Positions 26,228-38,417 of a stretch of 64,000 nt of DNA are shown here, piece after piece (position 1 is the stretch's first letter; the number at the start of each line of letters is the position of its first letter). Location: the NCBI GenBank assembly GCA_022835595.1, contig BQUP01000003.1, positions 1,184,629 to 1,248,628 on the forward strand, written 5' to 3'. The notes under the pieces were generated by a model. That model saw nothing but the letters and a program-made list of their open reading frames with translations, had not been told where the DNA came from and did no database searches. Source of the DNA: Cystobasidium ongulense. Lineage: Eukaryota; Basidiomycota; Cystobasidiomycetes; Cystobasidiales; Cystobasidiaceae. A program made the position numbers and the translations under genes.

Positions 26228-27204
26228 ATGCACACCACCACCATGCTGACCTCATCCCGCCGCAGCTCATCCTACTCGGGCTCGGGCTCAGAGTGCGAGA
26301 TTGACAGCGAAGACAACATCAGCCTGTCCGGGAACGAGGACGGCAGCAGTCACAGCGTCAAGCAGGTAGTCCTGCCCTTGGAATGGTGAGCAGCTCATCT
26401 CGTCCTTCCTTCTCATACTCTGCCTCCACCTGCAGCTTTCGTTCACCTGTCCGACGGCCTCACTGACTCTTGAACACGCACGTGCTCGCTCCCTCCATCA
26501 TCGACTACAGCTTCTACAAAAAAGTACTCTTCGACCTTCTCATCTCCCGCAACGATTCCTTCTTCAACTACTGCTTCGAACAGATATTCTCACGCAAGCT
26601 CGTAGCCAAGATCAACGGCGAGTCTGTCTCTTACGACCAGCTCAGGCTGCACTTTCTCTCGCTTCGTACTGCATACTATGATGCCCATCACCATCACCAT
26701 CACCAGCACCAGCCATCACACACCGCCTCTCCCTTTGCTCCAGACGGAAGTGTACTCAAGTTCGGTCCTTTCCTCGCAAACTCTACAAACGGCGGGAGAG
26801 AGGGCTATCTAGCAGCTCATACCGTCCTAGCCAATCTCATAAACAATTCTAAATGGGATTCCTCGCCATTACTGTCGACTATACAGCTCGAATCTCCTTC
26901 ATCATCATCTTCTTCTTCTCCCTCCACTTCCGACACATCCTCCGACGAACCCGAGCAAGATCCTGAATCATCTCCCAGAAAACGAAGAATACGCAGTCCG
27001 GGTTCCTCTGCCTCATCATCGTCTCACGGCCAACGTATACGATACAATGCTCTCGTCGTCACTGATACGATGGAAATTCAATGGATGGAAGGGAAAGAGG
27101 GTGAATGTAGGAAAATTACAAAGTTTGAAAGATCAATACGAAGACCTACTTCGTCGGCATCATCATCATCGTTGCCCTCGAGAAACGCAAAACAGAGGAG
27201 GTGA
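26228..27204 (+). CDS. Ser/His-rich protein of unknown function
   Basis: Exons 26228-26385 and 26511-27204 joined at phase 2; 283 residues. A Met 15 nt downstream is an alternative start. The N terminus is Ser-rich and acidic. The ordered part reads FYKKVLFDLLISRNDSFFNY, then CFEQIFSRKLVAKINGES and YDQLRLHFLSLRTAYYDA. A run of six His with Gln and Ser interrupts it, then GYLAAHTVLANLINNS, a Ser/Pro/Glu linker with a basic PRKRRIRSP patch, and a last strand pair (YNALVVTDTMEIQWME and KITKFERSIRR). The order helix, helix, strand pair is loosely NTF2-like, which is only a guess. The basic patch could be a nuclear signal. The intron of 125 nt is longer than usual here. Confidence 0.6.
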
Positions 27205-28929
27205 TAGTGCGCTGTGCGAGGGTTAGATCGGATTGTTAATTTACAAATTGCAATAAGTATACCAAAGCAAGATACAATCACATCGAACGAATTCAGCAAA
27301 TCAAAGCATAGAAAGAAAGAAAGAAAGCAAGCAAGTAGAGCACCAAACGCTCACCCGCTCACTCTCACAGATGGCCAAAGAAAGAAGCCAATGTATCATT
27401 TCACCCCACTTATACCCTTTCCCTTTATATAACCATGCTTCCATTCGATACATTTTCTACAATCTCTTAATCAGTCACTCATTTTCTATCAGTTTTTCAT
27501 CCCTCTTTCTTCTGCTTTTGTTTCTTTACCTTGCTGTCTGCAGTGTCGGTTCACTCCGAGGCAAAAGGTAAAACTGTTGTGGGTAATAGATGGGTCATAT
27601 TGTCCCCCGATACTTGATAGTATCTAGGTCATCACTACAAGCCTTTTTAATGCTGGGGTCTTTATCCCTTTTCCCTCTCTTTCTTTCGGTTGTGTTGGAT
27701 AGATTGAGAGGATGAAATAGGTTCTAATGAGGGTTCAGGAGTGCAATGGAGTTGCTAAGAACGAGGATGATGAGTAGGCCTTGCTATTCTGACTGTATCT
27801 AGTATGCCATTTCTTTTCATGCGTATTCTGCCCATGCCTGCTTATCTAAGCACGTCAGCAACGAGCTGTCCGATCTTTGTCGATCTGCAAATCTAGCAGC
27901 GGTGCATTATGAATCGTCGGAGCCTCACGACCAGCAGAGCGTTGATGGAGCGCGTTGCAAGCCTGCTGATGGTGGTTGTGAATGGAATATGTGGTTGTTA
28001 TTCTCGTTGTTTTCGCGGAGAATGAGTTGCGTGGGAGATGGATCGCCGTCAGCTGCTTAGTCAGCATGTCATTAGAAGATCTTCCAAAGCATAGAAAAGC
28101 GTGTATGGATGGATGTGAACCGATATACGAGTAAATTGCAAGCATACATGACTGCTGACACTCGACTAATGCCCGTGTCGCCCTCTGATGCGGTCAAGAT
28201 CTTCATCGAGGACGGCGGCAAGGAAGGATTCAGGCGCGCCTAACAAGTCGCTCATCACGGCTTTGAACGAGAAGAGAGAGAAGAGGGAAAGCTTTTCTTC
28301 TGACCAACTCTGCCAATTACTAGCTAATTGGAAGCAGCGGATAAGAGGCACACTCAAGGGGGCAGCAGCAGTTGGCTGCCAGGATAGTCAGCTAGACGCG
28401 GATCCATCCACGTAGAAGAGCCCGATAGATACCTCGATAGATTCACGACAGACAGACCAGCTCAACAGCAGCTCCACACAGCACTTCGTCGCCAGAGGAC
28501 TTGCATTGACATCGTTCAGTGTCAGTGTTGAGCCTTTGGATACTCGACGCCCTCAGGTGGAGTTGTCGGTCGGTTCAGCAGACTAGGGTAGAGAGAGCTA
28601 CTTGAAGAGCACCACCTCTACACACACACAGCAAGCACCATACAGTAACCAGCAGCAACAGACCACCCCACTCTTCCAGTCTTCAACCTTTCGGCGTCCG
28701 ACATACCGCTACGCCCTTTGAAACTGGTCGAGAAAGTCTTTCCCTGGTCAAGTGAGGTATATCAAGTATATCAAATTCGGCATACAGTCCACCCATCCGA
28801 CACCTTACAACCAAGCTACACCACAGGTACAATACTATACACCGCACACCGCTACAACAGGCACCACACAGCACAATACTCGCACTCCTACTACTTGCAC
28901 TCGACTCCCCGCTACTGCAGTTTGCCACC
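27205..28929. other. Long spacer before the YPD1-type gene
   Basis: About 1.7 kb, the longest spacer in the window. It has an AAAG/AAGC run at 27311-27335 and long T- and C-rich stretches. A 24-codon frame starting MPVSPSDAVKIFIEDGG near 28170 and an overlapping 75-codon frame at 28188 look coding-like but have no partner exons; they may be upstream frames in a YPD1 leader. Confidence 0.45.
27311..27335. repeat. AAAG/AAGC microsatellite
   Basis: Three to four AAAG units grading into AAGC units, 3' of the Ser/His-rich gene. Confidence 0.7.
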
Positions 28930-30301
28930 ATGCATACCACCCACACCCAGCACACCGCAACACTCGAGCAAGCCTACGCGTCCATTGCCTCGCACCCAGC
29001 ATCGCCGTACACTACCACCTCGCCATCCAAGCATTCTTCTGTGCGCAGAGCAAGCGTGAGTGGATTCGACTGCAACGAGCTTAGCGAGGGCGACGGGTGA
29101 TCGACGAATGCTGACCATTTCGGCGAACCCTCTTTTTCTTTCCCAAATTTATTAATGCTCATGATCCCGCTTCGATGGTTGTCGACGTTCCTAATAATTA
29201 TCATGTTTCGGCCCGATAATAATAATTCATCAGGTTAACAATGCGCTCTTCTCTCCAAAGTCGCCAAAAGTGGGCAACCGGGGTCCCTCGTCGGCCCAGC
29301 CAACCGATGCTAGCCATGGCAAAATTCTCGACTATGGCCACGTCGAATGCGCACAGTCGATCAACCTAGCTAGGTACCCACCCAACTCGCACCAGATTGC
29401 CCATCACGCACCGCACCCCACACGATCAGCTTCGTCCAGCTCGACCAACAATGCGACTTCCCCCGCAAGCTCGCCAGTTCACGTCAAGCACGGCAAGCTG
29501 CCTGGTCAGATATGGATGCCAGAAGGTATCGTCGACATGGCCTCATTCGGGCCCATCCTTGCAATGGACGACAACGACCCGTCAAGGGAATTTACAAAGG
29601 CCCTCGTTTGGGCATGGTGCGACCAAGCAGAGATAGCAATCGAGGAGATGGAACAGTACCTTCAAGCTGGCGATATTGTACGCCTCGCAGACAAGGCACA
29701 CTATCTCAAGGGTTCATCATCATCCCTTGGCCTTGTCAAAGTTTCGAATACATGCAAATCCCTCTACCACGTTCACTTCCCACCCTCGCTTGCTCATTTG
29801 AGAGCTTTCAGCTACACAGGCGGTGGCATCAGCGGTCTTTCTTCCGCCTCTCATTACACGTCTCCTTCTCCATCTGCACTATCTGGTAATAGCGGATCAT
29901 TCGCATCCCCTCAGACTCCCTACTTGTCAGACGCTTCATCGGGCTCATCCTCCTCGGAAATGGAAAAATCTAGCCTGTCTCCTCGCCAGTCGCCTATAGC
30001 AACGCCCAAGGAGTTCCCGTTTAACACCTCAGCAAGTGCTGAAGTTATGCATACTGCGCCCTTAGTAAAGACGCCGTACTCGCATGACAACTGGAACTCA
30101 CCGAACGGCGAAGGGGTTGGTTTCCCTTTCAAGTTTGGTCGTAAGGAAGACACTGCTGTGGATTTCGAAAAGCAGAAAATCGCAAGAGCTCAAGTCTTGC
30201 TTGAACGACTCAAAATAGATGTCAAGAGCTCCTCGGAATGGCTCTACGCGTACTATCGCGAAAGCGACAAGTATGCTGGCATACAATCCGATAGTGCTTG
30301 A
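28930..30301 (+). CDS. YPD1: YPD1-type histidine phosphotransfer (HPt) protein
   Basis: Exons 28930-29055 and 29234-30301, phase 0, 397 residues; the start sits in a GCCACCATG context. After about 130 Ser/Thr/Pro-rich residues comes the HPt domain: WMPEGIVDMASFGPILAMDD, FTKALVWAWCDQAEIAIEEM and LADKAHYLKGSSSSLGL, in which H198 is the predicted phospho-acceptor (HxLKGSS motif). The family relays phosphate from a hybrid histidine kinase to Ssk1 and Skn7 response regulators upstream of the HOG MAPK. The usual last helix (ARAQVLLERLKIDVKSS, then EWLYAYYRE) comes only after a Ser-rich stretch of about 115 residues, so the bundle looks split by an insert. Yeast Ypd1 has 167 residues. The 178-nt intron is AT-rich. 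Confidence 0.87.
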
Positions 30302-31785
30302 ACAAGTTTTCAGGTACAAGATGACCTTTTTTTATGAGAGCATCTTTCTATCCTTCACATCTGCATCATGATCGTCACAGGCAGCTTTCTCTTCAGCACC
30401 TGCTTCAATCCATCAAACTGTCTCTATTCCCCAATTTTTCCCCCATGATTTCATCGGCACGAAGAACCCACATTTTACCATTGCATTGCATCACCATCCA
30501 ATACACGAGTCGCCCCTTTCTCTACAGCCTGCATCAATTCCTACCTCTGGACCTGCCTCGGCAAAACAGCTTCAACATGACTTGGCGGCCGATAGTAGTC
30601 CTGTCCTCATCCCACGACACCTCCATTTTCTTCGCCACACCGTTGGCCATGAGTCACCTTCAGACTTGAGGCCAGTCGGTCGAACTGTCATCTTTTTCAT
30701 CGAATGTCCTCGTCGTGTGGTATTTACATCTACTATACTATCTCAGCCTGCATAGGTATCGCCTTGTCGACCAATCCGACAATACACCATTCCCCATTCT
30801 TTCCCGCTACACTTCTTTTTCATTTCTCATCGCAAGATGTGTCACATCCTGTGGTCACATCGCCAGAGATATGCCAAGAACCCATTACATAGCAGGAGGA
30901 ATTGCCAAAACACATACGGCTTGCTATACTGAACATCCAAACATCATTGCTATTAGGAAATTTTCCATTGTGTATCCATAGTTTCAATCAATTTCAATCC
31001 GTTTTCTGCTCTTCGATTGTGACAGACCATCATCCTCTGACATAAAATGTCTGAATTACCGGTAGGGAAACCCAGGAATATAAGAAACACTGAATAACAA
31101 GCAAGGACTCGTCAAGCGACTATTATTGTTGCACACGTTTGTATAGTAATTAATCTATTGATCATTCACGCCGGCCGCTGTTTCCGCGTCGGCAGGGCCG
31201 GCCTTTTCCTGAAGTGAGGGTACCGAGGAATGCTGGAAAAGATTCGAAGGCAAACTCATCACAACAGCGACTGAAGTAATTTAAATCCACCTCGGAACGA
31301 TGGATATCACAACAAAGAGAACCATCGCGAGTTCTTTCCCGCTTGCAGCCGAGGCCACGCTGCAAGGCGATGCTGTGAAGAGCTCTGATGGAATTCTCGA
31401 ACAGCCCTCTTGCCCGAACAGCTTCGTAAGGCGGTGCTCGCTATCGCATTCCCGCGCACGCTCGACGCGAATTTGGATGTGAACAACGTGAACAACGTTG
31501 TTTGTGTAGACAAGCGATGCACGAAGATGCTCTGCAAACAAGCTGGCTCACATGGATGCGGGACTCGGTGCTTGAATGCATGCCTGCGAACGGGAAGCTG
31601 ACGCAAAGGGCGGACTGCTGATCTCCAGCCAGTTGCTGCGAAACAATACTGTACATCCAACACTAACCAGACCCACGCTTCTCTTCTTTCTTTTTGACTT
31701 TTGTTGTTCGAAACAGCTTTCCTCTTGAAGTTCCGTACTGGCAGTGGTAACAGCGTCTACCAAGACTACATATAGTCGATACACA
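30302..31785. other. Long spacer after the YPD1-type gene
   Basis: About 1.5 kb, T- and C-rich to 31000, then mixed. Frames on both strands between 31160 and 31780 are open for 60-118 codons but have no domain and overlap each other. I see no gene. Confidence 0.45.
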
Positions 31786-32775
31786 ATGGAGTACCTACCT
31801 CAAGCTCGGCACGGACATTCGCCTCGCAGGGCAGCAAGCTCCGCCTCGGATTCTTCATCTTCATCCTCCTCTTCCTATCCTATCCCACACTCCACTCTCC
31901 AGCCTTCCTTCCACCCTCGATGGCTGCCTAAGCAAGATGCACGACCTCAAGCACCCTTCTCCCACGGCAAGCCCATTCTTACGGGGCTCAAGCTAGACTG
32001 CCTTCGAGCATCATCATCAGCCACGCGTGTAGTCGCAAGGGACACCAAGGAATGCCTGTATAGCATCACCAAAGATGCCAATGCGTGCTCACCCATATCA
32101 ACTGGCTTGCATCGTGGATCGGTTATCGACAGCCAGTCTCGTCGAGTCCCTTCGAGTCCATTCGCTATACTCAAGGGAAAGTCGATCTACATGCCTAACA
32201 GGGACAAGAGAACAGGTCAATCGGCTCTGAAAGTTAAGAAAAGAGACTTTCTATACTCGTCAGGAATCTTTGGACAGTGAGTGCTGAAGTGTGGTATCGG
32301 TATTACTTGTGTAACCTTTTACTTATGCCTTGCTCATCTTTATTACTACGTTCTACAGAATCAATCGCTTCAGAATTGACGACGTCGAATACAAACTTCG
32401 CAAACCTCCTGGAAGCCAAGATGTTGAGGTACATAGCCTTCTTTGACTATATAGCGCATCCCTAGCTGATTAAATTTACTGCCTCCTCTGCAGCTCATCC
32501 TCGTCGGTGACGCGACGAAAACTCCACTTTGCTTGTTCAAAGCCGACGATGACCACGGCAAAAGAAGCTCGACGATTCACATTCTACCTCACTGCATCTC
32601 CTCGGATCAAGCTCCCAAGAAGAATGCATTAATGCACAACGGCCGGCCTACGGCCCTGCTTGATGGTGTTCTAATCGCTGAAAGAGTATACCGTTCAATT
32701 TCCAGCAGGGGGACTAGTGAATCATCAGTGGATACGGAGGACGACTATAGCAGTGATCTGGACGACGAAGCATGA
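31786..32775 (+). CDS. Unknown protein, first of a tandem paralog pair
   Basis: Exons 31786-32276, 32359-32428 and 32494-32775; 280 residues. A Ser-rich N terminus is followed by a beta-rich body: LKLDCLRASSSATRVVARDT, CLYSITKDAN, FAILKGKSIYMPN, FRIDDVEYKLRKPPGS and LILVGDATKTPLCLF, then STIHILPHCISS and LDGVLIAERVYRS, and an acidic end. It resembles the next gene in length, introns (phase 2 then phase 0 at matching places) and motifs TKTPLC(L/V)F and ALL(D/Q)DG-like text. The pattern recalls the LURP-one/tubby-like beta-barrel proteins (DUF6593 type) expanded in basidiomycetes, but that link is weak and by eye only. No enzyme motif is visible. Confidence 0.7.
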
Positions 32776-33259
32776 TTTCAGACACTTTCAAGGAGTGATC
32801 AAGGAAGTTGTAATTATGGGATAGTGCAAGAATGCATATGGACAATTCATTAGCAGTTTCAAGTATATTATAACAAGTTCCTAGTAGCGGTGCAATCGAA
32901 TCTGTAGAATACACATCACAGCTTTTATATGGGAACGCCTCGAAGAGTGCTCATACACGCAATATTTCAATGTTTGGGCTTAGGCGGGTATCACGAGATG
33001 GCTTGAGTGAAGGGGAGTTGATAGCCATGGTGCGCTGAGCTATGCGTGTCAGGAGACTGTGCATTGGTGTAGAAATCCAAGGCAGTCAGCATGTCAAACA
33101 CGAAGAAAGCTTTGTACTTCGGCCATGCACGTGCTTTTAAGAGATGGTGGCGGTCCGAGCCGAGACGCCACATGCAGCCGGCAACTGGAGATGGAGAAGG
33201 AAGCATTTCATTCAGCTCTGCTCTGCTCACGCCGACCTGGACAACTGATATACTCATTC
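32776..33259. other. Spacer between the tandem paralogs
   Basis: About 480 bp containing the 3' end of the first paralog and the promoter of the second. No other gene is seen. Confidence 0.5.
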
Positions 33260-34234
33260 ATGACGCTATTCGGAAAGACGCGCGCTCAGGAGGAGCCCGA
33301 AGACTCGCGCTCGGTCTCCAGCGAGGAAGATGGCCCGCCGCCGTACGTCCATGGGGATGCAGCTGGACAAGGCGTCGATGACTCGAAGGCATCCATAGCA
33401 AGCAGCGACGACAACAAGGGAAACTCCGTCGACTACTCGCTTGAAGAGTTGGATCCGGAGGCAGTCTGGCTGGATGCTGTCAAGGCCGACAAGCACGGTA
33501 TCAGCATTGTCCGCAGAGGTACTAGTCAGGATGTTGTGTATACCATCACCAAAGAGAAGCGGTGGACCAGCCCTACTCTGCACATCTTCCATGGGAGTGT
33601 ACCTCAGGACCCTGAACACAGATCAGCCAGCATGCTGCCTTATGCTACTCTGAAGTCCTCGAAAATATATCTACGCGAAACATTGAACCAGGTCGAACCG
33701 ACAAAATACAAACGCCGAGATCTCATCAAGATGTCGGCGTGGTATGGGTTGTACGTATTTCTACACGGGCACGGTATTTGATAATGGCTAGTACTCACGT
33801 CGTTCGCCCTTTCGTAGGCCGAGCGTTTTCACCGTCGGAGATACCGACTATCGCATCCGTGTGCTCAGAAGAAGCTGGACGGGGAAACTGATTGTACGGT
33901 AATGCAGCAATCTCTAAGCCAGTGGTTTTGAGCTGAAGCTTTTGATTACCCCTGGTAGCTCACGATCGCAAATGACGAAACAAAGACACCTCTTTGCGTC
34001 TTCCGCCCTGCAAAGAAGCTCTTTACAGAAATTAGATCAAGCATTGAGATATTGCCCATTGCTGTATCTACATCAAATGCATCGAAACCACATGCCCTTC
34101 TCCAAGATGGCCATCCGACCAAGCTGCTCGACATGGCGCTGATCGCAGAGAGTGTGGTGAGAGCGTATCAGCAGCAGACCAACAACGCTGCAGCTTCTTC
34201 CGCGGCTGGTTCTAGTGCCGGAGTAGCGTGTTAG
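33260..34234 (+). CDS. Unknown protein, second of a tandem paralog pair
   Basis: Exons 33260-33747, 33818-33893 and 33959-34234; 279 residues. It starts MTLFGKTRAQEEPED in an acidic, Ser-rich region and then matches the body of the upstream paralog: ISIVRRGTSQDVVYTITKEK, MLPYATLKSSKIYL, the basic KYKRRDLIKMSAWYG, VFTVGDTDYRIRVLRRS, NDETKTPLCVFRPAKK, SIEILPIAVS and LLDMALIAESVVRAYQQQ. Both intron positions and phases equal those of the paralog 1 kb upstream, which supports both models and origin by tandem duplication. The sequences have diverged well beyond a recent copy. An upstream in-frame extension exists but looks untranslated. Confidence 0.7.
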
Positions 34235-34447
34235 CGAACAATGTCACGTTACAGAGCGCATCTGGAAGGACTGTGTACCATTTCCTTTTCATCTGAAGCG
34301 TTTGATCACTTGTTCTCGAAATGTAGAGTATAAATACTGTATCTTGGTCTAATTGTTCCCAGTACAGCAGTCTCGCCCGGGCGGTTTTATATTGTAGAGC
34401 CTAGAGTATCGGTCTTGATAGCCTGAAGACGGGCAGAACATGCGCTA

Positions 34448-37400
34448 TTACTGCACACATGCTTTAGCACATGGCCAATTCAATAATTGATAAAACGCCA
34501 CGTACAGCCTTCGCCCCGCTTCTTGCTTCATCTTCACCCTACTCTGCCGCTCTACCTCGGTAGCTGTCGACGCCATCGACAGCAGGAAACTTTCCTGCAA
34601 GTCGAGCAACGTGCCGTCCTGATGTTCCAGCAAAGCTGCCAGCGTATTCAAAGCAGGAACGATAACCCGGTTGCTTTGTTTCGCATCTCTAACGATATTG
34701 AGTAGATCAAGTAACAGGCTGTCAATAGTATATTCCCCTGCAATATCACCTTGAGGTAGAGTTTTGAGCCAGTCGAAAAACAGAGGCGCTGCGCGCTGTG
34801 TTACTTCGGGGGGTGAGCCAGTCGACGTAACAACGCCCGATAGAAGGAGCAGCCGAGCTTTTTCGTCCAAGTGTTGAAGTCTCGAAAGCACACTTGAAAT
34901 TGCAGTGCTAATTTGCGTCCATGTTTCCAGCTCTTGCCTATAAGTTTGATAATTAGCCTTTTTGCGGACTAGCGTTATGCGGACTTTGTACGTACCCCGA
35001 CACAATCTGAATGGCCGGCGACAGGCGGGACAGCTGCCGAGCAGCCTGTTCTCGAACGGTATCCAACATTTCTACGGATTGCTTGAAAAGTTGCATAATG
35101 AGCTTGTCCAGTAACGAGCCTGGTACTTCATTTCGCTCGTGTTGAAGCAGCACAATATTCGTGATCTGCTCAAGACACAAATTGCGAACCAACGATCCTA
35201 CCTGTATGCAAAGGTCAATATCTAGAAAAAGTAATTTGTGACAAAGTATCAGAAATTTGAACGACTTACCTCCCCGCGCTCATCGATAGTGTAGTCTTCG
35301 AGTCCTTCGAAAAATGCTGCACAGATTCCATCTTTATCTAATCCCGGTAGTCGGTCAAGAATAGCCTAAGAAAAGCTTTTCTAAACGAGTCAATCAATGT
35401 AAGAGGCAACCATACCTGTTTTTGGATCATCAGGATATCTGAGGTAAATTCGCCCAAGGCTTTTCAGACAATTGCATTTGGCATCGACCGTTTTGCAAGT
35501 CGGTATGTTCTGATGATTCGTGAAGTCAGCTTCGCAGTTTTAGAAACAGTTTTTGACCAACCAGATCACCTACTGTAGGTTTCAAGACTTTGAGAAGCCT
35601 GTCAATCGTGATGTGTAGAAGCTGATTACAAGCTGATGGTGGATTGTAATCGAAGGAGCCGAGTATTGCAGTGACACACTGCTGTGAAGTGGGTGAGGTA
35701 CCACTCTTCAAAGTCCGCAGACAAGTATGAGTTCGGCTATGTCAGTGAAAACATCGGAGTCATGCAGAAAAGTGAATGTTGACTCATCTTTTCAAATCGT
35801 TCAGACAATCGCAGCGCGAGCTGACGGCATCAACAAGTGCAACCGCTGCTGTATGTGACGCAGCTTCCGGCCGTCGCTGGGCGACATCTAGGAATCGGCG
35901 CCAAAGGTTCTTGTGGTCTACACTATCGAAGTCGATGGTTGCTGGCGGAGTATCCTTCAAGCAGACTTGAGCCAATCTACCTATGGCCGGCAGTAGCAGG
36001 GCGACCGAGCTCCCGACACATAAAGATGTAGGCAGAGAGGCGAGTGCTAGAAATGCCTATGAAGGAACCAGTTCGTCAGCTATAAAGTTATGTACGACCG
36101 CGGCACAATTACATACCTGCGCTTTCAATTCTGCAGAATCACACACTCTACTCAGAGAAAGCAGAAGGAGCAAAGATCCATGAGCTACCCTTGATTCTTT
36201 GACCGTTTTTAATCGCTCAACCTCTTCTAGCATTGCTCCGGACACTTCGTTCGGGCTATCGTTCATTATCCGCTTAATGCTTTCAGCGGAAAGCTCTCTG
36301 ATAGCTAAATCCTGGTGGAATAGTAACACTTGTCGCAAGCGCTGCAGAAGGCTAGCTCGATAAAATGGATATCTTGAATAGCAGGAGAACTCAGCACAAT
36401 CTAGGCATGCTTAGAGTCAGGAGGACTGACCTTCTCGCGACTGCACATGTAGCCTCGAGATAAGCACTTCTTCTTGAACCAACGATTTGAGCATCTATCA
36501 ACTGCAAAACTTCAAGACCTTCAAAGATACCAGACTGGTCAAGGTGGTGCCTACAATCAGTTTCTCGTCGCGAAAGGAGGCTACTTGTGTGGCACTTACG
36601 ATTCGCCCAGCACATTCTTGAAAAGCGGCACTAGCGGCACGTCTGACTGAAGGTTCCTCGTCCAAGCATGCAACTGCTACGAGTGTCTGAGACAGCATTG
36701 CCACCTGTTTTTCTGAAATCAAAGTTCCTTGCATACTTGTTGCCCGCGCAAGGCACCAGCAAAAATAGCAAGCTGCATCTCGAACATTTCCACCTATCTT
36801 CTGGGCGCCCTTTCTTTGCGAGAATGTCAAAGCTCGGACTATCCATGGAAGTATTTGGGAAGTCTGATCGCTGGCTAAGAGATTTTGACGGACTATAGAA
36901 GCAAGGCAGAGAGTAGCACCTTGCCATGACGAAGCCGAGACTAGGGATAGATCTTCATTTTCTGCACCAAAATTGAGAATATTATCCTTGTATAAGCCTG
37001 CCACTAGCTTCTGGATTTCGTCAACAAATGCAAAAGGGACATGAGCTGCTACGCGCGAGACGGCCTTGGAGGTCGTCCAACGGACTCGTGAGTCCTGGTA
37101 TTGTTGTTGGCTCAGCACTTGCTGGAAAGACGGCAATAAAGAGACCTACAGAATCTGACAACGACTCCATCAAGCTGCCTAGAAGCGTCTCGACCTCTTC
37201 TGGCACCTGAAAATCAGCAGCCTCTTGTGGTGTTTCGGAGTGGGAGCCAGCTGGATCAGTTGAGAAGAGTGTTTGCGACTTGATACCTCGCCTTGACAGA
37301 CGAGGGGGAAGGTATGTAGCAGCTAGACGGCCAGCGTACTTTACACGAAGGCGGCGGAGAAGGGGCGACTGCAGGCGGGTTTTGAGGTTACTTGGGCCTT

Positions 37401-38417
37401 GGGAATCGTAGATGATGGCTAGGCTATAGAATGCCGCTCGGGTTGAGGGTGTTAGGTTCTGGCGTGTTGCGTCTTGTAGAAGAGCATTGAGGAATTGGAA
37501 GATGCCTACGGGCTGTGGGCGGAGAGGAAGGTCTATCAGGGTCAGGGACGATGAGAGGCCTTCTAGGAAGGAGGGTGCTCACCAAAAAGGCATCGTCGCA
37601 GTTATTGACGAGAGATGTTTTGCACCAGTCTAGGAAATGTAGTAATCTTTCTTCGCTTATATCCTTCCTGTTAAAGTATTTTGATCCAAACAATGCGACT
37701 GCATCACGTTCTTTTCCTGTCGCACCTAGCCACTGCATGAGGACCCTCTCCTCGAGCGAGGCGTATACATTGTCACCGAACTTGTCGAGTGCGAAGGGGA
37801 TGTTGATAACTAAGCTGAGCCACAGGAGGAGGATGTATCTTGCTTCCCATGGGTAGGTGTGCAAGGCTGGGGAGGTGATGAGGGCGAGGAGGAGGGAGAA
37901 GTCTGCGACGGTGTGTGGAAAGTAGCGGACTGCATGCAGTGAAGGGTGTGACGTGATAAGCAAGACGTGAAGATGGAGTATAGTATAGTAGGTCCGCCAC
38001 TCACTCAGGACTTTTGCAGTGACGACCTTGGACAGCCAGTAGAGGTAGGTGGCATAGAGATGGACCGGCGGTGTGACGGGCGAGGACGTGGATGCGAGTG
38101 TGTCCTGCTGGCTTTTGAACGCGTCTCTGAAGGCCAGTATGGGCTGGGATGAAAGCTGCTCGAGGACGGGCTCGAGGAGATGCGGGTCGTTTTGATAGCA
38201 GTCGAGCTAGGTGCATGGGACGCGGGCAATGGTCAGCATGCATCCACGTAGTCCGTCAGTATGGAATCCAGCCCACAGCGACCTTGAGACGGTCCAGTGC
38301 AGCTTCCGAGGGATGTGTGCAAAAGTCGAGCAGGTTGGGCAGGATCGCTGGGAGTCCGGCGAGAGGAGCAGTGTCGCCGGTGTCATTGTCATTGTCACAG
38401 TCATAGTCTTCAGTCAT
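34448..38417 (-). CDS. CIN1: Tubulin-folding cofactor D
   Basis: Thirteen exons: 38417-38283, 38206-38005, 37929-37583, 37512-37150, 37094-36600, 36534-36431, 36372-36117, 36056-35788, 35736-35570, 35459-35416, 35365-35270, 35201-34996 and 34937-34448; about 1057 residues, the usual TBCD size. HEAT-like helices fill the protein. Family landmarks are WEARYILLLWLSLVI near the N terminus, DSRVRWTTSKAVSRVAAH, KIGGNVRDAACYFCWCLAR, VRRAASAAFQECAGR, IRELSAESIKRI, and the closing helices near SPAIQIV. TBCD, with cofactors C and E and Arl2, assembles and disassembles alpha/beta-tubulin dimers. The join after exon 8 keeps phase only if the intron starts ATGAGT in place of GTGAGT. The intron at 35460-35569 is less certain than the others. 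Confidence 0.9.

Noticed and set aside
31162-31663. Overlapping 60-118-codon frames after the YPD1-type gene
   Set aside because: Frames on opposite strands overlap each other, lack domains and have no fitting splice or start context.
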